This document shows, piece after piece, positions 25,016 to 35,605 of a stretch of 64,000 nt of DNA (position 1 is its first letter; the number at the start of each line of letters is the position of its first letter). Position numbers and translations under genes: made by a program. The notes under the pieces are model-generated. The model did not search any database. It was given only the letters and a program-made list of their open reading frames with translations, and was not told the origin of the DNA. Source of the stretch: Curtobacterium sp. MCLR17_007 (GTDB taxonomy: Bacteria; Actinomycetota; Actinomycetes; Actinomycetales; Microbacteriaceae); assembly GCF_003234655.2 (NCBI RefSeq), contig NZ_CP126271.1, positions 1,488,001 through 1,552,000 on the forward strand, in the 5' to 3' direction.

Positions 25016-26409
25016 ACGCCGTCCGCGACTTCCGGCCCACCATCCTGGTGGCTGCCCTCGGCACCACCTTCGGCTCCGCCCTCGTCATCGCACCCGGCAT
25101 CGTCACGGAAGCGCTCGGCGCCGCCGGGTTCGGCGACGTCGCCGCGGTGAAGTCGATCCTCGACGTCATCGGGTGGCTGTTCCTCGGGATCGCGCTCTAC
25201 GTCGGCGCGATCGTCACCGCCAACACCTGCGCGACGCTCATCGCGGGGCAGACCCGGGTGATCGCACTCCAGCGCCTGGTCGGCGCCACGGGAGCGTCGC
25301 TGCGTGCTCGCATCACCCGCGCCGGGCTCGTCGTCGGTGTCATCGGCGGCCTCGTCGGGGCCGTCGCGGGCACCGGTCTGAGCGCGTTGTTCGTCGCCGT
25401 CCTGCGCAGCAACGGGTTCCTGCCGGACACGTCGTACACACTGGTGCCGTGGCAGCTCGTGCTGCCGATCGTCGCCGTGGTGCTGGCGACGTGGGGCGCG
25501 TTCGCCGTCGGCTCCAAGCGCGTCCTCAGCGTGACCCCGCTCGAGGCCCTGTCCGCGAGCATCGAGCCGAGCCACGACGACCTGCGGTCCGGCACGGCGC
25601 GCAAGGTCTGGGCGATCCTGCTCATGGCCGGTGGTGGTGCACTCATGCTGCTGGGCCTGGTCCTCAGCGGGTCCACGCCCGTCGCCGTGCTGCCCGCGGC
25701 ACTCGGCGGGTTCGTGTCCTTCGCGGGTGTCGCCGTCGGTGCCACGATCGTGATGCCGCCGGTCCTGGCACTCATCGGCAAGATCGGCGCGAAGGACCCG
25801 GTCGTGCTCCTCGCCGGGCGCAATGCCCTGCGTGCGCCCGGTCGTGCCGCACGGGCCACCATCGGGCTCGTCATCGGCGTCACCCTGCTCGTCACGTTCG
25901 CGGTCGCGTTGGGGATGATGCAGCACGTGCTCGAGACCGAGGTCGGCAAGCAGGTCCAGGGCGCCAGCGCCGACCAGGTGCAGGCCGTGCGCGACTTCTT
26001 CCTCCAGGTCAACGGCGTCGTCAGCGTGATCGTCGGGTTCTCCGCCGTCATCGCCGCCGTCGGGGTGGTGAACGCGCTGGCACTCGGCGTGCTGCAGCGG
26101 CGTCGTGAGCTCGGACTGCTGCGCGTCCTCGGCCTGACGGGCGCCCAGGTGCGGCGCATGATCATCACCGAGGCGGTCCAGATGGTCGTCGCGGCCGTCC
26201 TGACCGGGCTCGTGCTCGGCACCTTCTACGGCTGGGTGGGCGGGCAGACCCTGCTCGGCACGCTCGGCACCGTCGGAGCTCCGGTCCTGCCCCCGATGAC
26301 CATCGTCATCGTGGTCCTCGGCGCGCTGCTCCTCGCCGTCGCCGCGACCGTCGCCCCGGTGCGGCGCGCCATGCGCGTCCCGCCGACCGAGGCACTCGCG
26401 GTCGACTGA
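25012..26409 (+). CDS. FtsX-like ABC transporter permease
   Basis: Membrane subunit (465 aa) partnering the ATPase upstream. Two FtsX-type blocks are visible: segments around residues 45-170 (IALYVGAIVTANTCATLIAGQ, ALQRLVGATGASLR) and the C-terminal block (ALGVLQRRRELGLLRVLGLTGAQVRRMI, then two hydrophobic stretches). A LGLLR-LG coupling helix appears in the second. GTG start overlapping the ATPase stop. Confidence 0.9.
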   Translation: MNAVRDFRPTILVAALGTTFGSALVIAPGIVTEALGAAGFGDVAAVKSILDVIGWLFLGIALYVGAIVTANTCATLIAGQTRVIALQRLVGATGASLRARITRAGLVVGVIGGLVGAVAGTGLSALFVAVLRSNGFLPDTSYTLVPWQLVLPIVAVVLATWGAFAVGSKRVLSVTPLEALSASIEPSHDDLRSGTARKVWAILLMAGGGALMLLGLVLSGSTPVAVLPAALGGFVSFAGVAVGATIVMPPVLALIGKIGAKDPVVLLAGRNALRAPGRAARATIGLVIGVTLLVTFAVALGMMQHVLETEVGKQVQGASADQVQAVRDFFLQVNGVVSVIVGFSAVIAAVGVVNALALGVLQRRRELGLLRVLGLTGAQVRRMIITEAVQMVVAAVLTGLVLGTFYGWVGGQTLLGTLGTVGAPVLPPMTIVIVVLGALLLAVAATVAPVRRAMRVPPTEALAVD

Positions 26410-26439
26410 CCGGCGCGCGTCGTCACCACACGACGATCA

Positions 26440-26471
26440 GGAGGCCCGGTGCCAGCTGGCACCGGGCCTCC
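26440..26471 (+). terminator. Terminator after the ABC exporter
   Basis: A perfect 32-bp palindrome, GGAGGCCCGGTGCCAG and its complement, begins 31 bp after the permease stop. Confidence 0.85.
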
Positions 26472-26524
26472 CGTCCGTCGTCGGGTCCGAGCCGCGGCGG
26501 TGCGGTCTGCAACGGTCCGCGCGA

Positions 26525-26539
26525 GGAACCGCAGGTTCC
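26525..26539. repeat. Short inverted repeat in the leuA upstream region
   Basis: GGAACC and GGTTCC separated by GCA, about 150 bp before the leucine leader peptide. It could be a weak hairpin or a protein site. Nothing else recognisable lies between 26472 and 26640. Confidence 0.3.
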
Positions 26540-26664
26540 GCAACTCGCCGCTCGCGTCCGTCGAGGTGCGACGTCTCGCGCGTGCTGGCGCACGAGATGC
26601 CGGAATCGTGGAACCTCGGGGAAGCCCACGTCACCGCCCCTGTCACAGTCGAGAGCTGCGGTGC

Positions 26665-26670
26665 TAGCGT
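26665..26670 (+). promoter_or_regulatory. Candidate -10 box of the leuA leader transcript
   Basis: TAGCGT ends 8 nt before the ATG of the leader peptide; a weak -35 candidate TGTCAC (26641-26646) lies 18 nt upstream. The leader would be translated from a leaderless transcript. Confidence 0.45.
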
Positions 26671-26678
26671 GGGCGACG

Positions 26679-26707
26679 ATGTACTCGGCGCTCCTCCTCC
26701 TTCGCTG

Positions 26708-26723
<16 letters not shown>
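26679..26723 (+). CDS. leuL: Leucine leader peptide (leuA attenuator), 14 aa
   Basis: ATG opens a 14-residue peptide, MYSALLLLRCRDEA, with four consecutive leucine codons (CTC CTC CTC CTT) at 26691-26702, placed 81 bp before leuA. This is the classic layout of a leucine-responsive attenuator: when charged tRNA-Leu is scarce the ribosome pauses on these codons and alters RNA folding downstream. The 5' arm of a strong hairpin starts 6 nt after the last Leu codon and lies inside the peptide's own coding sequence. Leader peptides ahead of leuA are known in actinobacteria; this one is inferred from sequence only. Confidence 0.7.
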
Positions 26724-28577
<1,854 letters not shown>

Positions 28578-28596
28578 GCATCGCACCCCGCTCCAC

Positions 28597-28628
28597 ACAT
28601 CGCGCCCCGTCCTGACGGGGCGCGATGT
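28597..28628 (+). terminator. leuA terminator
   Basis: ACATCGCGCCCCGTC and its complement form a perfect 15-bp stem with a 2-nt nominal loop, 19 bp after the stop codon. Confidence 0.85.
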
Positions 28629-28768
28629 CGTTGCGGGGGTGCGATCCGTGCGGTCAACGGCACCAAGGCCGGGAGGCGCGGTGCGGGTCCGACGCGCACC
28701 GCGCCTGGCGTCCAGTGTCGGCCCGGTGCGCACCGACCCCGTCGGCGCAGGGTGTCGTGGGCACGGGG

Positions 28769-28774
28769 GATACT
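28769..28774 (+). promoter_or_regulatory. Candidate -10 box for recO
   Basis: GATACT ends 6 nt before the ATG at 28781, giving another probable leaderless transcript. Confidence 0.35.
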
Positions 28775-28780
28775 GGGTCC

Positions 28781-29629
28781 ATGCCGCTGTACCGGGACGA
28801 GTGCGTCGTGCTCCGCACCCACAAGCTCGGCGAAGCGGACCGCATCGTCACCATGCTCAGCCGGCAGCACGGCAAGATCCGCGCCGTGGCGAAGGGCGTC
28901 CGGCGCACCGGGTCCAAGTTCGGCAGCCGGCTCGAGCCCTTCATGGTGGTCGACGCGCAGTTCTACGAGGGCCGCTCGCTCGACATCGTCACGCAGGCTG
29001 AGTCGCTCGGGTCGTACGGCGCCCAGATCGTCGCGGACTACGGCGCCTACACGGCGGCGAGTGCGATGGTCGAGACGGCCGACCGGCTCAGCGAAGCAGA
29101 CGCCGGACTCCAGCAGTACCTGTTGCTCGTCGGCGCGCTGCGCTCCCTGTCGAGGAGCGAGCACATGCCGAGTGCGACGCTCGACTCGTACCTGCTGCGG
29201 GCGATGAGCATCGCGGGGTGGGCGCCCTCGTTCTCGGACTGCGCCGTGACGGGCGAGCCGGGTCCGCACTCGGCGTTCGTCGTGCAGCTCGGCGGTGTCG
29301 TCGCGAACAGCGCTGCGCCTCCCGGGTCACCGCGGCTCGACGGCACGACGCTGACGATCCTCGGCTCGCTGCTGGCCGGGGACTGGGCCACCGTCGACGC
29401 GGCGGACGAGCGCTCGCGGTCGCGCGCCTCCGGCGTGGTGGCGGCGTACGCCCAGTGGCACCTGGAACGATCGCTGAAGTCCCTGCCGCACGTCGACCGG
29501 TCCGAGCGTCCGGCCGCGGTGCCGGCGCACGACGGACCGGCGCACGACGGGGTGGCCGTGGTGGCACGAGCGGTCGCCGCGACCCCGGCGCCGCCGGTCC
29601 CGCAGCCGGACGAGCACGACCTGTCCTGA
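28781..29629 (+). CDS. recO: DNA repair protein RecO
   Basis: Recombination mediator (282 aa) that helps RecR load RecA on gapped DNA. The N-terminal OB fold begins [27 protein letters not shown] with [18 protein letters not shown], and the C-terminal helical domain follows. The zinc-finger cysteines of some RecO proteins are not evident. The C-terminal tail (about the last 45 residues) is Ala/Pro/His-rich. The upstream frame to 28625 does not match the family. Confidence 0.93.
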   Translation: MPLYRDECVVLRTHKLGEADRIVTMLSRQHGKIRAVAKGVRRTGSKFGSRLEPFMVVDAQFYEGRSLDIVTQAESLGSYGAQIVADYGAYTAASAMVETADRLSEADAGLQQYLLLVGALRSLSRSEHMPSATLDSYLLRAMSIAGWAPSFSDCAVTGEPGPHSAFVVQLGGVVANSAAPPGSPRLDGTTLTILGSLLAGDWATVDAADERSRSRASGVVAAYAQWHLERSLKSLPHVDRSERPAAVPAHDGPAHDGVAVVARAVAATPAPPVPQPDEHDLS

Positions 29630-29635
29630 CGGCCG

Positions 29636-29720
29636 CACACGGACACGCACACGGACACGCACACGCACACGGACACGGACACGCACACGCACACGCACAC
29701 GGACACAGACACGCACACCC
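29636..29720 (+). repeat. Hexamer microsatellite between recO and uppS
   Basis: About 14 imperfect copies of a 6-bp unit alternating GGACAC and GCACAC lie directly after the recO stop. In the frame open towards uppS it would encode a His/Gly/Ala run, but there is no start codon in it, and uppS has its own Shine-Dalgarno. Confidence 0.9.
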
Positions 29721-29763
29721 GCCCCGCACCCGCGGACGCATCCACCGAGGAGGAACGCACCGC

Positions 29764-30561
29764 ATGAGCCCGCGCCGATCCGATGCCGCCGAACCCTTCC
29801 GGCCGGTCGACTGGACGGGCGAGACACCGCCCGCGATCCCCAAGCGCTTCGTCCCGCAGCACGTGGCGATCGTGATGGACGGCAACGGCCGGTGGGCGAA
29901 CGGCCGCGGACTCACCCGCATCGAGGGGCACAAGGCCGGCGAGGCGTCGTTGCTCGACGTCGTCGCCGGGGGCATCCAGATCGGCGTCGAGCACATCAGC
30001 GCCTACGCGTTCTCGACCGAGAACTGGAAGCGGTCACCGGAGGAGGTCCGGTTCCTGATGGGCTTCAACCGCGACGTGATCCGCCGTCGCCGCGACCAGC
30101 TGAACGAGTGGGGCGTCCGCGTGCGATGGGCCGGCCGACGTCCGCGGCTGTGGCGCAGCGTCATCGACGAGCTCGAGACAGCCGAGCAGATGACGGCGGG
30201 CAACGACGTCCTGACGCTGACGATGTGCGTCAACTACGGCGGCCGGAACGAGATCGCGGACGCCGTGCGCTCCCTGGCCGAGGACGTCGCCGCCGGTCGA
30301 CTCAAGCCGAGTCAGGTCACCGAGAAGGCGATCGCCAAGCGGTTGTACGTGCCCGAGATGCCCGACGTGGACCTGTTCCTGCGGAGCTCGGGCGAGCAGC
30401 GCACCAGCAACTTCCTGCTGTGGCAGTCGGCCTACGCCGAGATGGTGTTCCTCGACCGGCTGTGGCCGGACTTCCGACGGACGGACCTCTGGGGAGCGGT
30501 GGAGGAGTACGCACGCCGCGATCGCCGGTTCGGCGGCGCGGTGGACACCCCGACGGCCTGA
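29764..30561 (+). CDS. uppS: Isoprenyl transferase (undecaprenyl/decaprenyl diphosphate synthase)
   Basis: cis-prenyltransferase (265 aa) that makes the polyprenyl diphosphate carrier for cell-wall synthesis. The N-terminal motif [13 protein letters not shown] has catalytic Asp39; further conserved parts are [24 protein letters not shown], and the C-terminal [31 protein letters not shown] region (arginines and Glu for diphosphate and Mg binding). GAGGAGGAA precedes the ATG. Next to recO, as in most actinobacteria. Confidence 0.96.
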   Translation: MSPRRSDAAEPFRPVDWTGETPPAIPKRFVPQHVAIVMDGNGRWANGRGLTRIEGHKAGEASLLDVVAGGIQIGVEHISAYAFSTENWKRSPEEVRFLMGFNRDVIRRRRDQLNEWGVRVRWAGRRPRLWRSVIDELETAEQMTAGNDVLTLTMCVNYGGRNEIADAVRSLAEDVAAGRLKPSQVTEKAIAKRLYVPEMPDVDLFLRSSGEQRTSNFLLWQSAYAEMVFLDRLWPDFRRTDLWGAVEEYARRDRRFGGAVDTPTA

Positions 30562-30628
30562 TCGAGGGGCGCGATCCCGCGATCGGTACCCGGGAGACCG
30601 TCACGCCGACGAACGGCTGACGCGGACG

Positions 30629-31606
30629 CTACGACAGCAGTGCAGCCGCGGAACCGACGGCCTCGAGGGTGGCCCGCACACTCGGCACCCGCTCGGCCCC
30701 GGCCGCGACGACCACCTCGACGCGCCGGGCCAGGTCGTCGTCGACGGGGTCGATCACCACCTCGGCGGGGATCACCGTCGTCGCGAGCGCCAGTCGGGGG
30801 AGCAACGCCACGCCGAGCCCCGCGGCGACGAGCCCCACGACCGCGGCGGCGTTGTCGGTCTCGAGCACGATGTCCGGCGTGAACCCGGCCGTCGCGCACG
30901 AGGCGAGCAGGTGGCCCCGGCAGCGGGGGCAGCCGCCGATCCAGCGGGCATCACGCAGCGACGCCAGGTCCACCGTCGGACCGGATCCAGCGGACGCGCC
31001 GGACCCGGCCGACGCCCGCGAACCGTCCACGGGACCGTCCGCAGCGGACGCGTCCGACGGCCCAGGGCCTCCTGCCCGGACCAGCGCCAGCGGGTCCCGC
31101 CCGATCGCGCGCGTCAGCAGCGTCGGGTCCGCGACGACCTCGTCACCGACGTACGTGAACGTCAGCGCCAGGTCCACCTCGCCGCGGCGGAGCATCGCGA
31201 GCGCCTCGGGAGGCTCGACCTCGACGTAGGTGGTGCTGACACCGGGGACGGTCGCGGCCATCGTCGCCAGGATCGCGGGGACGAGCGTCGACGAGGCGCT
31301 CGGGAAGCCGGCGATCCGCACGCGTCCGCGCGTGAGGCCGCCGACGGCGTCGAAGTCCTCGCGCGCGGCGGCCAGCGCGGCCTGCACGTGCAGGGCGTGG
31401 TCGGCGAGCACCCGGCCGGACTCGGTGAGCGTCACACCACGCGCACCGCGGAGCACGAGCGCGTGCCCGAGTCGCTGCTCGGAGCGGTGCAGCATCTGGC
31501 TGACGGCGGGCTGGCTGTACCCGAGGGCGGTCGCGGCCCCGGTGATCGAGCCCGCGTCGGCGACGGCTCGGAGCACACGGAGCAGCTGCAGGTCGATCGT
31601 CTCCAC
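30629..31606 (-). CDS. LysR-family transcriptional regulator
   Basis: LysR-type regulator (325 aa). The N-terminal winged helix (about 4-63) reads LQLLRVLRAVADAGSITGAA to YSQPAVSQMLHRSEQRLG. The effector domain is interrupted by a low-complexity Gly/Ser/Ala insert (about residues 190-215, with ASAGSG repeated), followed by the unusual WIGGCPRCRGHLLASC with three cysteines. GTG start. It diverges from a class V aminotransferase gene, which it probably controls. A dyad and a -10-like box lie at its start codon, pointing to autoregulation. Confidence 0.93.
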   Translation of the reverse strand: METIDLQLLRVLRAVADAGSITGAATALGYSQPAVSQMLHRSEQRLGHALVLRGARGVTLTESGRVLADHALHVQAALAAAREDFDAVGGLTRGRVRIAGFPSASSTLVPAILATMAATVPGVSTTYVEVEPPEALAMLRRGEVDLALTFTYVGDEVVADPTLLTRAIGRDPLALVRAGGPGPSDASAADGPVDGSRASAGSGASAGSGPTVDLASLRDARWIGGCPRCRGHLLASCATAGFTPDIVLETDNAAAVVGLVAAGLGVALLPRLALATTVIPAEVVIDPVDDDLARRVEVVVAAGAERVPSVRATLEAVGSAAALLS

Positions 31607-31619
31607 AACACGATGTTAT
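31605..31619. promoter_or_regulatory. Candidate LysR operator overlapping the regulator start
   Basis: On the minus strand ATAACA-TCG-TGTTGT, a 6-3-6 inverted repeat with one mismatch, resembles the LysR ATAAC-GTTAT type box. It contains a -10-like TAACAT (31613-31618) that ends 6 nt before the regulator's GTG, so binding would block the regulator's own promoter. Confidence 0.5.
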
Positions 31620-31677
31620 GGCAGGGCGAAGGATCCTGTCCTGGTGTGATGGCTCGGGCTCCCGGACCATGGGCGGC

Positions 31678-32703
31678 ATGGACTCCTACGTCGATGGCCA
31701 CGGGTACCTGGCCGCCTGTACGGCCGGGTTGCCGACGCACGGCACGCTCGCCGCCATGCGCGCCGACCTGGACGAGTGGGGGCGCGGTGCGTCGGACCCG
31801 GCGCGCTACGGCGCGCTCGTCGAGGAGGGCCGCGCGCGTTTCGCGACACTGGTCGGGGTGCCTGCCGACCGGGTCGCGACCGGCTCGCAGACCTCGGCCA
31901 TGACCGCGGTCGTCGCGGCGGCGCTGCCGGACGGAGCCGAGGTCGTGGTGCCCGACGGCGACTTCAGCTCGATCGTCTTCCCCTTCCTGGCACAGGCGCA
32001 CCGCGGCATCCGGGTGCGGAGCGTCCCGCTCGCGACGCTGTCGACCGCGCTGACGTCGGACGCGGCGCTGGTCGCCTGGTCGGCCGTGCAGTCCGCGACG
32101 GGGGAGGTGGTCGACTCCGCGGCCGTCGTCGCAGCGGCTCGTGCCGTCGGCGCCCGCACACTGTGCGACCTCACCCAGGCCGCGGGCGTGCTCCCCGTCG
32201 CCGCCGCACCGTTCGACGTCACCGTCACCCACGCCTACAAGTGGCTCTGCGCGCCGCGTGGCGTCGCCTTCATGACCATGTCCGACGACGCGCTCGGCTG
32301 GCTGCGGCCCGTGCAGGCCGGGTGGTACGCGGGCGCCGACGTGTGGTCCTCGTGCTACGGCCCGGACATGCGGCTCGCCGACGACGCCCGGCGGTTCGAC
32401 GTGTCCCCGGCCTGGCAGGCCTGGCCCGGGGCGGTCGCCGCCCTGCGGCACGTCGGATCCCTCGACATGGCCTCGGTCTGGAGGCACGGTGCCGGTCTCG
32501 CGGACCGGCTGGCGGACGCGCTCGGTGCGGTGCGGCAGTCGCAGGCGGTCATGACCGTGCCCGATCCGTCCGGCGCGGGGCTCGCAGCGCTGACGGCCGC
32601 GGGCATCACCGCGTCGGGGCGTGCCGGTCGGCTGCGGCTCGCCTTCCACCACTGGAACGACGACTCCGACGTGGACGCGGTCGCCCGGGTGCTCGCCCGT
32701 TAG
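31678..32703 (+). CDS. Aminotransferase class V-fold PLP-dependent enzyme
   Basis: Fold-type I PLP enzyme (341 aa) similar to cysteine desulfurase and kynureninase-like proteins. PLP-related positions: [14 protein letters not shown] (phosphate loop), [16 protein letters not shown] with the PLP-ring Asp, and [12 protein letters not shown] with the Schiff-base lysine (about K188). The reaction and substrate are unknown. ATG 31678 was chosen; upstream ATGs at 31618 and 31669 would run into the shared operator region of the divergent LysR gene. Confidence 0.87.
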   Translation: MDSYVDGHGYLAACTAGLPTHGTLAAMRADLDEWGRGASDPARYGALVEEGRARFATLVGVPADRVATGSQTSAMTAVVAAALPDGAEVVVPDGDFSSIVFPFLAQAHRGIRVRSVPLATLSTALTSDAALVAWSAVQSATGEVVDSAAVVAAARAVGARTLCDLTQAAGVLPVAAAPFDVTVTHAYKWLCAPRGVAFMTMSDDALGWLRPVQAGWYAGADVWSSCYGPDMRLADDARRFDVSPAWQAWPGAVAALRHVGSLDMASVWRHGAGLADRLADALGAVRQSQAVMTVPDPSGAGLAALTAAGITASGRAGRLRLAFHHWNDDSDVDAVARVLAR

Positions 32704-32762
32704 TCTTGCCGGGTACGTTTCCGCACCGGGCACCCAGCTCGGCGACACTGATGGAGTTCTCC

Positions 32763-34148
32763 TTGGCTCAGCCCTCCCGTCTCGACTCGGTCATCGCCCT
32801 CGCGAAAGGCCGCGGGTTCGTCTTCCAGTCGGGTGAGATCTACGGCGGGTCCCGCTCCGCGTGGGACTACGGGCCCCTCGGCGTCGAGCTGAAGGAGAAC
32901 ATCAAGCGGCAGTGGTGGCAGCGGTTCGTCCGCGGTCGCGGCGACATGGTCGGCCTCGACTCCGCCGTCATCCTGCCCCGCAAGGTGTGGGAAGCATCCG
33001 GTCACGTGGCGACCTTCACCGACCCGCTGGTCGAGTGCCTGCACTGCCACCACCGCTTCCGCGAGGACCACCTGATCGAGGCCTTCACCGCCAAGAAGGG
33101 CCGTGCCCCCGAGGGTGGCATGGCCGAGATCGCCTGCTCGAACTGCGGCACCCGCGGGCAGTGGACCGAGCCCCGCGAGTTCTCCGGCATGCTCAAGACC
33201 TACCTGGGCCCGGTCGAGTCGGAAGAGGGCCTGAACTTCCTGCGCCCCGAGACCGCGCAGGGCATCTTCGTCGACTTCGCCCAGGTCGTCACGACCAGCC
33301 GCATGAAGCCCCCGTTCGGCATCGGGCAGGTCGGCAAGGCGTTCCGCAACGAGATCACCCCCGGCAACTTCATCTTCCGCACGCGCGAGTTCGAGCAGAT
33401 GGAGATCGAGTACTTCGTGCCGCCGGCCTCGGCGCAGGAGCACTACGAGCAGTGGATCGCGGACTCGGTCGCCTGGTACACCGACCTCGGCATCGACCCG
33501 GAGAACCTGCGCCGCTTCGACGTGCCGGACGGCGAGCGCGCGCACTACTCCGACGCCACCGCCGACATCGAGTACCGGTTCGGGTTCCAGGGCTCGGAGT
33601 GGGGCGAGCTCATGGGCGTCGCGAACCGCACCGACTTCGACCTGAACAACCACATCGAGTCCTCCGGCAAGGACCTGCGCTACTTCGACCAGGCCGCCAA
33701 CGAGAAGTACGTGCCCTACGTCATCGAGCCGTCGTTCGGCCTGACCCGCGCGCTCATGGCCTTCCTGCTCGACGCCTACCACGAGGACGAGGCGCCGAAC
33801 GCGAAGGGCGGCGTCGACAAGCGCACGGTGCTGCGGCTCGACCCGCGCCTGGCCCCGGTCAAGGCCGCCGTGCTGCCGCTGTCCCGCAACGAGCAGCTGT
33901 CGCCCGTCGCCCGCGGCCTGGCCGACGACCTGCGCAAGGTCTGGAACGTCGACTTCGACGACGCCGGCGCGATCGGCCGCCGCTACCGCCGTCACGACGA
34001 GATCGGCACCCCGTTCTGCATCACGGTGGACTTCGACACCCTCGACGACCGGGCCGTCACCGTGCGCGAGCGCGACACGATGAGCCAGGAGCGCGTGTCG
34101 CTCGACCAGCTGCAGGGGTACCTGGCCCAGCGCCTGCTCGGCGCGTAG
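32763..34148 (+). CDS. glyS: Glycyl-tRNA synthetase (single-chain, dimeric type)
   Basis: Class II synthetase (461 aa) that charges tRNA-Gly. It shows the N-terminal [34 protein letters not shown], a zinc-binding insert (CLHCHHRF ... CSNCGTRG), motif 2 [16 protein letters not shown] and motif 3 [17 protein letters not shown], then the anticodon-binding domain. TTG 32763 has GGAG 6 nt upstream and gives the usual N terminus; ATG 32751 would add four residues. Confidence 0.96.
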   Translation: MAQPSRLDSVIALAKGRGFVFQSGEIYGGSRSAWDYGPLGVELKENIKRQWWQRFVRGRGDMVGLDSAVILPRKVWEASGHVATFTDPLVECLHCHHRFREDHLIEAFTAKKGRAPEGGMAEIACSNCGTRGQWTEPREFSGMLKTYLGPVESEEGLNFLRPETAQGIFVDFAQVVTTSRMKPPFGIGQVGKAFRNEITPGNFIFRTREFEQMEIEYFVPPASAQEHYEQWIADSVAWYTDLGIDPENLRRFDVPDGERAHYSDATADIEYRFGFQGSEWGELMGVANRTDFDLNNHIESSGKDLRYFDQAANEKYVPYVIEPSFGLTRALMAFLLDAYHEDEAPNAKGGVDKRTVLRLDPRLAPVKAAVLPLSRNEQLSPVARGLADDLRKVWNVDFDDAGAIGRRYRRHDEIGTPFCITVDFDTLDDRAVTVRERDTMSQERVSLDQLQGYLAQRLLGA

Positions 34149-34163
34149 CCACCGCCTCCGCGA

Positions 34164-34202
34164 CGCGGTCGTGCTGCCGGGAATGCCGACGGCACGGCCG
34201 CG
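34164..34202 (+). terminator. Hairpin after glyS
   Basis: CGCGGTCGTGC (34164-34174) pairs with GCACGGCCGCG (34192-34202) with one G-U pair, 15 bp after the glyS stop and just before the DsbA-family gene. No T tract. Confidence 0.45.
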
Positions 34203-34213
34203 TTGACGGTCGT

Positions 34214-34933
34214 GTGAACGATTCTGTGAAGGTCGACGTCTGGTCCGACATCGCGTGCCCCTGGTGCTACATCGGCAAGCGCAAGTTCGAGGCCGGGGTC
34301 GCCGCGTTCGGCGGTCCGGTCGAGGTCGAGTACCACTCCTTCGAGCTCAGCCCGGACACCCCGGTGGACTTCGAGGGCACCGAGGCCGAGTTCCTCTCCG
34401 GCCACAAGGGCATGCCCGTCGACCAGGCACAGCAGATGCTCGACCAGGTGACCGCGATCGCCGCTTCGGTCGGGCTCGACTACGACTTCGACGCCATGCA
34501 CCACACGAACACGGTCAAGGCGCACCAGGTCATCCACCTGGCCAAGCAGCACGGCAAGCAGCTCGCGATGGTCGAGCGCTTGTTCGCCGCGTACTTCGAG
34601 CGAGGCGAGCACGTCGGGCAGGAGTCCTCGTTGGCGGACCTGGCCGCCGAGGTCGGTCTCGACCGCGACGAGGTCCTCGCGACCCTGCGCGACGACGCCA
34701 AGGTCGCCGACGTCCGTGCCGACCAGGCACAGGCCCAGGCGTACGGCATCACCGGGGTGCCGTTCTTCGTGATCGACGGCAAGTACGGTGTCTCGGGCGC
34801 CCAGGACCCGGCGGCGTTCGAACAGGTCCTGCGCCAGGTGGTCGCGCTGCGCGAGACCACACCGGACGAGGTCGCGTCAGCGACGGAGCGTGCCGGGGAC
34901 GACCGTGCAGCCGACGTGGCGGCGACCCGATGA
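34214..34933 (+). CDS. DsbA-family (FrnE-like) thiol oxidoreductase
   Basis: Thioredoxin-fold protein (239 aa) of the DsbA/FrnE type, cytoplasmic because no signal peptide is seen. The active site is CPWC (Cys15, Cys18) with the cis-Pro loop GVPFFVID near residue 185. FrnE relatives act in disulfide chemistry and oxidative-stress tolerance; some were first named polyketide isomerases. GTG 34214 or GTG 34226 may be the start; neither has a strong ribosome site. ATGA overlap with the next small gene. Confidence 0.9.
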   Translation: MNDSVKVDVWSDIACPWCYIGKRKFEAGVAAFGGPVEVEYHSFELSPDTPVDFEGTEAEFLSGHKGMPVDQAQQMLDQVTAIAASVGLDYDFDAMHHTNTVKAHQVIHLAKQHGKQLAMVERLFAAYFERGEHVGQESSLADLAAEVGLDRDEVLATLRDDAKVADVRADQAQAQAYGITGVPFFVIDGKYGVSGAQDPAAFEQVLRQVVALRETTPDEVASATERAGDDRAADVAATR

Positions 34934-35079
34934 CGGACCTGGACGTGCGCGCCGCGGCCGCACCGGTCCTCCAGGCCGTGCCCGGACTGCAGCCGCTGCT
35001 GGCGGACGCCGCCGTGTGCGAGGGTGACGCCTGCTTCGTGCCTGGCGCCGAGGGCGACTGGTCAGAGGTCCCGGACTAG
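34930..35079 (+). CDS. Small hypothetical protein, 49 aa, coupled to the DsbA-family gene
   Basis: Not recognised. The ATG overlaps the stop of the DsbA-family gene (ATGA), a strong sign of coupled translation. The sequence is acidic and Ala-rich with two cysteines in CEGDAC; it ends VPD. It shares a CTAG with the convergent ybaK stop. Codon use is normal for this genome. Coding is likely because of the coupling, but conservation is untested. Confidence 0.6.
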   Translation: MTDLDVRAAAAPVLQAVPGLQPLLADAAVCEGDACFVPGAEGDWSEVPD

Positions 35080-35558
35080 CGCGGTGGTTCCTCGTCGGTG
35101 ATGTCGGCGACCGTCGCGTCGTACGCGGCGATCAGCGCATCGGCGTCGACGAACGCGCTGGCGCCGTGACGACCGGCCCCGAGCGCCACGCGGCGGCCGA
35201 CGATGCGTTCGTCGGCGAAGACCGGCAGGTCGCCCGTCGCGCCGATCGGGGTGATCGTGCCGCGTTCGTAGCCCGAGGCCTGCAGGGCCGTCGCCGCGTC
35301 GGGCATCGAGAGCTTGTTCACGCCGACGAGTGCGCGGAGCTTCTTCCACGCGATGCTCCGGCCCCCGGGCACGAGCGCCAGCACGAAGTCCCCGTCGTGG
35401 CGCTTCACCACGAGCGTCTTCACGATGTCGCCTGGGTCGATGCCGAGCAGCTCGGCAGCCTGGGCCAGGGAGTCGGCGGCGGGACGCTCCAGGACCTCGA
35501 CCTGCAGGCCTCGGGCTGCTGCGTCGGCGTCGAACCGGGCGATGGCGTCGGTGGTCAT
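35076..35558 (-). CDS. ybaK: YbaK/EbsC-type Cys-tRNA(Pro) deacylase
   Basis: Trans-editing protein (160 aa) that hydrolyses Cys-tRNA-Pro made in error. The YbaK fold is shown by DIVKTLVVKRHDGDFVLALVPGGRSIAWKKLR with the catalytic Lys region, and GYERGTITPIGATGDLPVFADE. A TAGCGT box lies 7 nt before the ATG. Convergent with the 49-residue ORF. Confidence 0.93.
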   Translation of the reverse strand: MTTDAIARFDADAAARGLQVEVLERPAADSLAQAAELLGIDPGDIVKTLVVKRHDGDFVLALVPGGRSIAWKKLRALVGVNKLSMPDAATALQASGYERGTITPIGATGDLPVFADERIVGRRVALGAGRHGASAFVDADALIAAYDATVADITDEEPPR

Positions 35559-35565
35559 GTGGAGA

Positions 35566-35571
35566 ACGCTA
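35566..35571 (-). promoter_or_regulatory. Candidate -10 box for leaderless ybaK
   Basis: TAGCGT on the minus strand ends 7 nt before the ATG at 35558. Confidence 0.45.
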
Positions 35572-35605
35572 CCGGCGGACGCCGACGTGGGAGGATGGAG
35601 GGGCG

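Noticed and set aside
29636..29763. His/Gly/Ala-rich N-terminal extension of uppS encoded by the hexamer repeat
   Set aside because: No start codon in the repeat; uppS has a strong ribosome site directly before MSPRRSD.
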